Shown: positions 7,075-12,001 of the stretch, piece by piece | Layout of the letters: every line of letters begins with the position of its first letter | Position numbering within the stretch: position 1 is the first letter of the stretch | Assembly: GCA_030636255.1 (NCBI GenBank) | Contig: DAOVXH010000036.1 | Location: forward strand, 1 to 12,001 | Direction of reading: 5' to 3' | Length of the DNA stretch: 12,001 nucleotides | Source of the DNA: Methanomassiliicoccales archaeon | GTDB lineage: Archaea; Thermoplasmatota; Thermoplasmata; SG8-5 | Notes under the pieces: generated by a model | Databases searched by the model: none | Told to the model about the DNA's origin: nothing | The model's input: only the letters and a program-made list of their open reading frames with translations | Program-made: the position numbers and the translations under genes

Positions 7075-7089
7075 GGTTTCACCTCAGAA

Positions 7090-8589
7090 TTACTTTCTGC
7101 GCCTTTTGGGTGCTGGTGGCACTTTAAGCATGTAAGCCAGTATAACAGCTACTGCACAGAGAACTGCTGCAATCATGAAAGCTGGAGCCCAGCCCTCAAC
7201 ACCGCCTGCTGAGTCCTTGAAGTAACCTGCCATCATTGGTCCTACAACTCCGCCCACACCATAAGCTGTGAACACGAATCCATAGTTCTGGCCAACTGTC
7301 TTTGAGCCAAAGAACTCTGCTGTGGTTGTTGGGAATAACGAGAAGTTACCGCCGAAGTTAAATCCGATAAGTGCTGCTGCAACGTACAATGTGTATTCAT
7401 TGCCACCCATGCCGAAGATCAGTGCCATCATAAGTGCCTGGAATGAGAACATTGCCATGAGGGACTTCTTTGTGCCTATCTTGTCAGCAATTATACCCCA
7501 TACAATTCTACCTATTCCATTGAATATGGCATAGAACACGGCCATTGCTGTTCCGGCTATTGCGGAAGCCTCGGCAAGTGTGTAATTGCCTGTGTTAACA
7601 AGTGCGTCTATTCCGAAGAGCTTGATAACGCCTATGACCATTAGTCCGGCTAGAGCGCCGAAAATGAACATGGACCATATCATGTAGAACTGCTTCTTTG
7701 CAGCCCTTGTGCGGAATAATTTCTTTGGTGTGTAATTGTATTCCTTCTTGCCGCCTGCCATTTGTTCTGGAGGTGTGTAGCCAGCCGGAGAGTATCCAGC
7801 AGGTGGATTGACCATTGTAAGCGCACCAATGAAAACCATTATGAAGAATATTATTCCATAAATGAAGAAGGTCTGATGAATGCCCAGGTCTGCGATTAAA
7901 TTTCCCCAGCTGCCTGCAAGCTTCACCCAGATGGTTGCTCCGAATCCGAAACCGGCAACAGCCAGTCCAGAAACAAGGCCCTTCTTGTCAGGGAACCACT
8001 TCATGCCAACAGCTATTGGCACAACATAGGCCATACCAATTCCAGCACCGCCGATGATTCCAATGGTTATGAACATGCCAATGAAGGAATTGCCAACAAA
8101 GCTGGCCAAGATATATCCAAGGCCAAGGAGAACTGCACCAGTAAGCGCAACCTTCTTTGGGCCCCAGTCCACTTGCAGTTTACCTGCCTTCACCATGACA
8201 AGGGCAAAGACCACAAGACCAGCACTGAATATCATCTGTGTCTGTGTGGTTGTAAAGCGGAATCCATCTCCTGTAAGGATAGGTGTGAACACTGACCATG
8301 AGTAAATGGCACCCAGGGCCAGCTGGATAAGCAAAGCTCCAACAACTACAATCCAGCGGTTCATTGTCTTGGGGCCTGCCTGTGGTATTGGCTCTGGCTC
8401 CTCATAAACAACTTCCTCCACTGGTTCCGGGGTTGGTTCCGGTTCTGGAACATATTCGGGAACTGGCTCCTCAACTGGAACCTCCTGAACTGGCTCTTCA
8501 ACCGGGATTTCCTCTACCCCTTCGGTCATAACTGGCTCTTCGTCAGAGCCCACAATTTCAGCTGAAATATCAATTTCATCATCTGGCAT
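7090..8589 (-). CDS. MFS transporter, oxalate/formate antiporter (OFA) family, with acidic N-terminal tail
   Basis: The 499-residue protein is a 12-helix major facilitator. The core begins near M76 with MNRWIVVVGALLIQL and GAIYSWSVF, typical of OxlT-like OFA transporters, which move oxalate, formate or other small carboxylates. Residues 1-73 form a cytosolic tail with almost no positive charge, made of repeated Glu-Pro-Val units (VEEIPVEEPVQEVPVEEPVP and so on). The central loop (about 260-290) and C-terminal KRRRK are cytosolic. The start at 8589 is preferred over M76 because GGTGA lies 7 bases before it and a good promoter is further upstream, while no ribosome-binding site precedes M76. 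It is the first gene of a unit with carbonic anhydrase. The exact substrate cannot be read from the sequence. Confidence 0.92.
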   Translation of the reverse strand: MPDDEIDISAEIVGSDEEPVMTEGVEEIPVEEPVQEVPVEEPVPEYVPEPEPTPEPVEEVVYEEPEPIPQAGPKTMNRWIVVVGALLIQLALGAIYSWSVFTPILTGDGFRFTTTQTQMIFSAGLVVFALVMVKAGKLQVDWGPKKVALTGAVLLGLGYILASFVGNSFIGMFITIGIIGGAGIGMAYVVPIAVGMKWFPDKKGLVSGLAVAGFGFGATIWVKLAGSWGNLIADLGIHQTFFIYGIIFFIMVFIGALTMVNPPAGYSPAGYTPPEQMAGGKKEYNYTPKKLFRTRAAKKQFYMIWSMFIFGALAGLMVIGVIKLFGIDALVNTGNYTLAEASAIAGTAMAVFYAIFNGIGRIVWGIIADKIGTKKSLMAMFSFQALMMALIFGMGGNEYTLYVAAALIGFNFGGNFSLFPTTTAEFFGSKTVGQNYGFVFTAYGVGGVVGPMMAGYFKDSAGGVEGWAPAFMIAAVLCAVAVILAYMLKVPPAPKRRRK

Positions 8590-8622
8590 TGTATATTCAC
8601 CAAAGCGCCAGAATAAGCTATC

Positions 8623-8637
8623 ATTAATATAGGTTTC
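8623..8637 (-). promoter_or_regulatory. BRE/TATA promoter of the transporter-carbonic anhydrase unit
   Basis: On the minus strand this reads GAAACC followed by TATATTAAT. It lies 34-48 bases before the ATG at 8589, giving a predicted start near 8601 and a leader of about 12 bases that includes GGTGA. The same GAAACC-TATA arrangement occurs at 5262 and 11902. The rest of the gap to 8778 is AT-rich and shows no gene, RNA or hairpin that I can support. Confidence 0.65.
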
Positions 8638-8778
8638 GTAATTATTATATTATTTACTTATAAGGTGTTTGAATTACGTAAATTCGTCATGCAATATCCT
8701 ATATTATTCAACAAATATGCGGTGTTTGATTAAATAAGCTGTGAATTAACTGTGATTAGAACTCCCCATATTAGAGCT

Positions 8779-9792
8779 TCAAATGTTTAATTTCCAATAT
8801 TTCGACTGCATGGCAATTATTTCCTCAAGAAATTCTGCCCCATTAACATCCTGGTCAGCCACTTCTGTGAACATTAATTCTGGTTTCTGCTCCAGGGAAT
8901 GTCCCACTGCACTGCCAACCACTTCAGCCAGAGCATGAACATTGTATCCGCCCTCAAGGTAAACAGCATATCGATTATCGCATATCTCACTGGCAATGCT
9001 AGATATGTCATTCATCATGTCCAGATATCCTTTGCTGGACAGAGTTAAAGATGCCAGTGGGTCCATATAATGTGCATCTCCACCAAGGCTGATGAGTATA
9101 GCATCCGGCTGAAACTCCCTTAAAATTGGCTGAATTATTTTCTTGCTGGCTACATTGAAAGTTGAATCACCGGACCTTGAATTCAAAGGTATGTTCACAG
9201 TATGGCCTTCGCCCTCTCCAATGCCAACTTCATCATATGGGCCAGTACCCGGGTAGATGCCCCATTGATGGGTTGATATAAAGAGTACATCCTTTCTCTC
9301 AAGGAAAGTATCATTGGTTCCATTGCCATGATGAACATCAATGTCCACTATTGCCACCTTATCAATTTTTTTTCTGAGCCAGTTGGCTGCAACTGCGATA
9401 TTATTGATGTAGCAGAACCCCATGCCCATATTGGTTGTGGCATGATGGCCAGGCGGTCGAAGAAGTGCAAAGCTCGGCTCATTGTGGTCAAGCATATTTT
9501 TAGCTGCTGCCAGTCCTCCCCCGGCAGAAAGCATGGCCATCTCATAGGTGTGTGGAAATACAGAAGTATCACCATCCAGCATTCCTCTGCCAAAGCCTTT
9601 CAGGTATTCCAGGTACTCATCAGAATGCACCTCCAGAATATCAGCCAGTTCTGCGGATTCTGGAATTATCATCTCCGGTTGTATCTCATGAATATCCAGA
9701 TAATCCAATATGGCAGCCAGTCTTTCCGGGCTCTCAGGATGCCCGTAACCCTGGGTTTGCTGTAAAAACTCCTCATGATATGCAATCTTCAT
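8779..9792 (-). CDS. Histone-deacetylase-family (HDAC/AcuC-like) zinc amidohydrolase
   Basis: This is a 337-residue cytosolic enzyme expected to remove acetyl or similar acyl groups from lysine side chains or small amines. From the chosen start, the motifs are HPESPERL (18-25), LRPPGHHA with the catalytic histidine pair H116/H117, VDIDVHHGNGT with zinc ligands D152 and H154, SLGGDAHYMDPLASL with zinc ligand D239, and LEGGYN with Y283. All residues needed for catalysis are present. The frame allows an ATG at 9816 (8 more residues), but ATG at 9792 is preferred: it overlaps the stop of the upstream RDD gene as ATGA, and MKIAYHEEF matches the usual family N-terminus. Substrate (protein, acetylpolyamine or other) is unknown. 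Confidence 0.93.
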   Translation of the reverse strand: MKIAYHEEFLQQTQGYGHPESPERLAAILDYLDIHEIQPEMIIPESAELADILEVHSDEYLEYLKGFGRGMLDGDTSVFPHTYEMAMLSAGGGLAAAKNMLDHNEPSFALLRPPGHHATTNMGMGFCYINNIAVAANWLRKKIDKVAIVDIDVHHGNGTNDTFLERKDVLFISTHQWGIYPGTGPYDEVGIGEGEGHTVNIPLNSRSGDSTFNVASKKIIQPILREFQPDAILISLGGDAHYMDPLASLTLSSKGYLDMMNDISSIASEICDNRYAVYLEGGYNVHALAEVVGSAVGHSLEQKPELMFTEVADQDVNGAEFLEEIIAMQSKYWKLNI

Positions 9793-10382
9793 TGTATCAA
9801 TCCGCATTTCTCGCATTGAAGTTTATCATCGGCCAGTAGTATTAATTTGCCACCACAGTCCTGGCATATATCTTCCAATTTTTCCGGTTGGGGCTCTTCC
9901 TCTGTCTGGGCCTCCTGCTCCTTTGCCAGTGCCTTCATGTGCCGTCGATATTTTTTCTTCTCAGCCCTGTGAACGACCTTTGTTCCTGCTACCCTGTCCA
10001 GTATCCTTTGCCTTGGGTCTCCTCTGGTAGCCATTCCCAGTGCAAAATCAAGAGGCGGCAATATGAACCAGAATAATCTGGATATATTACGTAAATATGC
10101 ACGGCCAACAACTGAGCCTCCGTCAACAGCATGGACCTGTAATTTGAATATTTTCTTTCCAATAGTGGAGCCAGTGAAGGATTCAAGTATGCTAGATTTC
10201 AGATAAAAAGTAGTACTGATTACTATGCCAAATTGAAAAATATCTGTTATATCCATTAAGTTAAAGATAATAGAAACCGGTACAAAGGATATAATTACAT
10301 CTACAATGAAAGCCAGTGCTCTGTTCTTCCAGTGTTTGCGAAGATTTGCATCGTGTCCCCAGATATCAAAACCACTTACCAT
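9789..10382 (-). CDS. RDD-family membrane protein with C-terminal zinc ribbon
   Basis: The 197-residue protein carries an RDD domain (about 15-140): the first helix has the marker Arg and Asp (KNRALAFIVDVIISF, R21 and D28), a middle segment has GSTIGKKIFKLQV (71-83), and the end has DRVAGTKVV with D129. Membrane segments lie at about 22-42, 46-62 and 102-118. A charged helix (141-170) leads to a zinc ribbon with C173/C176 and C190/C193. RDD proteins have been linked to ion or small-solute exchange in some bacteria, but the function here is open. The ATG at 10382 is about 28 bases from an A/T box, so the mRNA is probably leaderless. The stop overlaps the deacetylase start, so the two are translationally coupled. 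Confidence 0.88.
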   Translation of the reverse strand: MVSGFDIWGHDANLRKHWKNRALAFIVDVIISFVPVSIIFNLMDITDIFQFGIVISTTFYLKSSILESFTGSTIGKKIFKLQVHAVDGGSVVGRAYLRNISRLFWFILPPLDFALGMATRGDPRQRILDRVAGTKVVHRAEKKKYRRHMKALAKEQEAQTEEEPQPEKLEDICQDCGGKLILLADDKLQCEKCGLIQ

Positions 10383-10405
10383 CCAACCCTACATAGCAGA
10401 ACTGG

Positions 10406-10415
10406 ATAAAATAAA
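10406..10415 (-). promoter_or_regulatory. Probable TATA box of the RDD-deacetylase unit
   Basis: On the minus strand this reads TTTATTTTAT, centred about 28 bases before the ATG at 10382, which fits a leaderless archaeal transcript. The adjoining ATAAATATAG (10411-10420) could serve the divergent gene at 10464, with a start near 10442. Confidence 0.55.
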
Positions 10416-10428
10416 TATAGTATGCGTG

Positions 10429-10452
10429 TATCCTGTTGGATATATTATCCAA
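10429..10452. promoter_or_regulatory. Candidate operator: GGATA/TATCC inverted-repeat cluster
   Basis: TTGGATA (10436-10442) and TATCCAA (10446-10452) form a perfect 7-base inverted repeat around TAT. Another TATCC lies at 10429-10433, making an overlapping second inverted repeat with GGATA at 10438-10442. A further GGATA is at 10404-10408. The cluster sits near the predicted transcription start of the gene at 10464, a usual place for a repressor site. The cognate regulator is unknown. Confidence 0.45.
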
Positions 10453-10463
10453 TAGGTGTTTGA

Positions 10464-11294
10464 ATGATTGAGGAAAATGAGGGAGCCAGCAAGTCTGGCT
10501 TGGGAGTAAAACCATTGATTGTGGTTGCAATAGTCATCATTGCAGCAGTAGGCGGAATACTTGTAATGAACAAGTTAATGGAGCCGGATATTAACCCCAA
10601 TGAGATTTCGGCTACCCTGGTAATTGACTATGGGAATGGCACAGTAGAATGGTTCAATGTTACAACGGTTAACAATAGCGTTCCGGGATTGCTGGATGAG
10701 GCAATTGGGCCGAATAATGTTGACAAGGAAAGAAGCATTGAGGGGGTTCTATATTTTGATGGTATTCGAAACGTAAAAAATAATGGCTCTGTTGGCGGAC
10801 TGTCTGATTCAGAGGATAGATGGTGGAGATATTCCATAAACGGAACCCAGGCGCCATTGACTGCTAACACCTTCCAGTCCAGAAATGAACTTGCTCCTGT
10901 CAGGGACGGTCAAACCCTGGATTTTGCATTTATGGTTTCCGAGGGGCCAAGCGGGGCAGTGGAAATGACTGGCATAAGCGTGACAGTCAAGTTAAATTAT
11001 GGAAATGAAACAGTAATTTCTGAAACCATTATCACAGATAATTACACTGCACTGGGTGCATTAGAAGAAATGGTTGGCTATGAGAACCTGGATATCACCG
11101 ATTATGACTGGGGAGTTCTTATAAACGGAATCAATAATGTAAGTACTGGCTCAACTGTGGAAGGAATTGATGACACCAGCAATTATTACTGGTTCTGGTA
11201 TGTGAACGATGACTTTGCATATGTAGGCGCAAGCCAGTATGTGCTTCAAGATGGGGATGTAATGGAATGGTCCTTTGAGGAAAGTACATGGTGA
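10464..11294 (+). CDS. Membrane-anchored protein with two DUF4430 (transcobalamin-like) domains
   Basis: The 276-residue protein has a short cytosolic N-terminus, one membrane anchor (about 16-35) and an outer part with two related domains at about 49-157 and 171-272. Each ends in the DUF4430 signature: WWRYSING...VRDGQTLDF (120-153) and YYWFWYVNDDFAYVG...LQDGDVMEW (241-269). DUF4430 resembles the C-terminal domain of the cobalamin carriers transcobalamin and intrinsic factor. Eight NxS/T sites, for example at N58, N65, N126 and N181, fit a glycosylated archaeal surface protein. AGGTG (10454-10458) lies 5 bases before the ATG. Its end overlaps by 7 bases the next gene, which looks like an ECF S component, so a role as a surface vitamin-capture protein is likely but not proven. 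Confidence 0.88.
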   Translation: MIEENEGASKSGLGVKPLIVVAIVIIAAVGGILVMNKLMEPDINPNEISATLVIDYGNGTVEWFNVTTVNNSVPGLLDEAIGPNNVDKERSIEGVLYFDGIRNVKNNGSVGGLSDSEDRWWRYSINGTQAPLTANTFQSRNELAPVRDGQTLDFAFMVSEGPSGAVEMTGISVTVKLNYGNETVISETIITDNYTALGALEEMVGYENLDITDYDWGVLINGINNVSTGSTVEGIDDTSNYYWFWYVNDDFAYVGASQYVLQDGDVMEWSFEESTW

Positions 11295-11899
11295 AAAAGA
11301 AATCTGGCATGAATTTGGACACTGGCAAAATCAATCAGGCAATTATCCTGATTGTACTGGGTGTGAGCCTGCGCATTGCCCTGGCCGGATATGCCAATAT
11401 TGAACCAGTACTGGCTATTGCAATAATTGCTGGCCTTGCTTTGGGGAGGAAATATGCATTTATTATTCCCTTGACAATCATGGCTTTATCTGATTTGGCC
11501 ATTTATGCGTTCCATCTTGAAGGGGCATTTGGCTGGAAAATTATACTGGGAATATCTTTTTTCACATGGACTGGCATGATGTTTGCAGGATATGTTGGCA
11601 CCAAAACAAAACCAAAGCTGCTTTGCACCATCAAAGGAATTGGTGTTTTCACAGGAATGGCTATTGTTGTAACAATCATTTATGATCTTTGGACCGTAGT
11701 TGGGACAATACTTCTGATTCCCTGGGCCAGCGTTGAAAGGATTCTCATTGCTCAAATTCCTTTTTCGATATATCATATATTGAGCACGTTGATTTTTGCA
11801 CCACTTTTTGGAACTGGCTATTATTACCTGACTGAGTATGGCTTACCTGATTTGAGTAAATGGAAGAAGGATGCCGAGGCCCCAGAAGATGAAAATTAG
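11288..11899 (+). CDS. ECF-transporter S-component-like membrane protein
   Basis: The 203-residue protein has about six membrane segments: roughly 15-34, 40-53, 56-75, 84-104, 114-145 and 153-182. Marks of the S-component/DUF6580-like group are NIEPVLAIAIIAGLALG (37-53), IIPLTIMALSDL (59-70) and IPFSIYHILSTLIFAPLF (157-174). Such proteins bind a vitamin in the membrane and work with a shared ATPase/T-component module, which is not in this window. GAGG (11277-11280) lies 7 bases before the ATG. The gene overlaps the DUF4430 gene through ATGGTGA. The pair suggests cobalamin or a related cofactor as cargo, by analogy with the transcobalamin-like partner; the substrate is inferred. The C-terminal tail is acidic (EAPEDEN). 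Confidence 0.82.
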   Translation: MVKKKSGMNLDTGKINQAIILIVLGVSLRIALAGYANIEPVLAIAIIAGLALGRKYAFIIPLTIMALSDLAIYAFHLEGAFGWKIILGISFFTWTGMMFAGYVGTKTKPKLLCTIKGIGVFTGMAIVVTIIYDLWTVVGTILLIPWASVERILIAQIPFSIYHILSTLIFAPLFGTGYYYLTEYGLPDLSKWKKDAEAPEDEN

Positions 11900-11901
11900 A
11901 A

Positions 11902-11914
11902 GAAACCTTTTTAT
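11902..11914 (+). promoter_or_regulatory. BRE/TATA promoter of the gene at 11938
   Basis: GAAACC (11902-11907) is followed directly by TTTTTAT (11908-11914). The centre lies about 27 bases before ATG at 11938, which predicts a leaderless transcript. It matches the promoters at 5262 and 8637 in layout. The T-run could also help end transcription of the S-component gene. Confidence 0.6.
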
Positions 11915-11937
11915 CCCATGAGATTTACGGTCATTCA

Positions 11938-12001
11938 ATGAAACTCTATTTGAAGATATACTTCAGTGCCATGGGCGCTACCCCGATGGATGTCATAAAA
12001 A
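11938..12001 (+). CDS. Start of an unknown gene (3' end cut off)
   Basis: An open frame begins at ATG 11938 and runs to the window edge, coding MKLYLKIYFSAMGATPMDVI and one more lysine. The promoter spacing makes this a credible leaderless gene. The fragment is too short to name a family; it has no signal peptide or membrane segment in the visible part. Confidence 0.6.
   Translation, partial: MKLYLKIYFSAMGATPMDVIK

Noticed and set aside
8671..8685. GAATT-ACGTA-AATTC inverted repeat in the 8590-8778 gap
   Set aside because: Arms of only 5 bases made mostly of A/T, and not placed near a promoter that I can define.
8664..8729. Direct repeat GGTGTTTGA at 8664 and 8721, also found at 10455 before the DUF4430 start
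   Set aside because: At 10455 it is explained by the ribosome-binding site. At 8664 and 8721 no start codon follows at the right distance, and a nine-base repeat in AT-rich DNA can arise by chance.
8669..8737. Possible 22-codon open frame (TTG at 8669 to TAA at 8735-8737) in the AT-rich gap
   Set aside because: The ribosome-binding-like AAGGTG is only 1 base from the TTG, and codon use is simply AT-rich; not enough to call a gene.
9328..9765. Plus-strand open frame of 145 codons inside the deacetylase gene
   Set aside because: The opposite strand encodes a complete set of HDAC catalytic motifs; this frame has no recognisable domain.
9793..9816. Upstream ATG at 9816 as start of the deacetylase
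   Set aside because: It adds MREMRIDT, which does not look like family sequence, and lies inside the zinc-ribbon coding part of the RDD gene; the ATGA overlap at 9792 explains initiation better.
10383..10463. Cobalamin riboswitch before the DUF4430 gene
   Set aside because: The spacer is only 81 bases, with no B12-box-like sequence and no room for the aptamer.

Overview
The window reads as archaeal chromosome, most likely Thermoplasmatota (Euryarchaeota); the phylum is an inference from gene content. The archaeal signs are: an archaeal-type glutamyl-tRNA synthetase; TATA boxes centred about 26-28 bases before several start codons, which implies leaderless mRNAs; GAGGTG Shine-Dalgarno sites used mainly for genes inside operons or with leaders; a UPF0200-type P-loop kinase; a CBS protein with a hibernation-factor-like tail; and a winged-helix/TPR regulator. 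Gene density is high. I see no rRNA, tRNA, insertion sequence, integrase, CRISPR array or other sign of a mobile region, so this looks like ordinary core chromosome with several poorly described families.

Layout. Positions 1-695 (+) hold the 3' part of a membrane protein with an outer beta-rich domain, one membrane segment and a C-terminal zinc ribbon. Its stop lies 2 bases from that of gltX (698-2371, -). gltX shares one A/T box with a divergent unknown gene (2424-2951, +), whose stop overlaps the stop of a winged-helix/TPR protein (2948-4291, -). Next come two tightly spaced genes on the plus strand, both with TTG starts: a small helical protein (4441-4710) and a UPF0200 P-loop kinase (4720-5274). 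A four-CBS protein with its own promoter follows (5326-6474).

On the minus strand, 8589-6541 is a two-gene unit: an oxalate/formate-family (OFA) MFS transporter with a long acidic tail, then a beta-carbonic anhydrase that ends at a hairpin plus T-tract. Positions 10382-8779 (-) are another coupled pair: an RDD membrane protein with a zinc ribbon, then a histone-deacetylase-family enzyme joined by an ATGA overlap. Divergent from these, 10464-11899 (+) encodes a membrane-anchored protein with two DUF4430 (transcobalamin-like) domains, overlapping a membrane protein that resembles an ECF transporter S component. The pair is a candidate vitamin (possibly cobalamin) uptake system, and a GGATA/TATCC inverted-repeat cluster sits just upstream. 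A new leaderless gene begins at 11938 and runs off the window.

No stretch longer than 300 bases lacks a gene. The largest gaps are 8590-8778 (AT-rich; holds the MFS promoter and otherwise nothing I can name) and 4292-4440 (divergent promoter region with short repeats).
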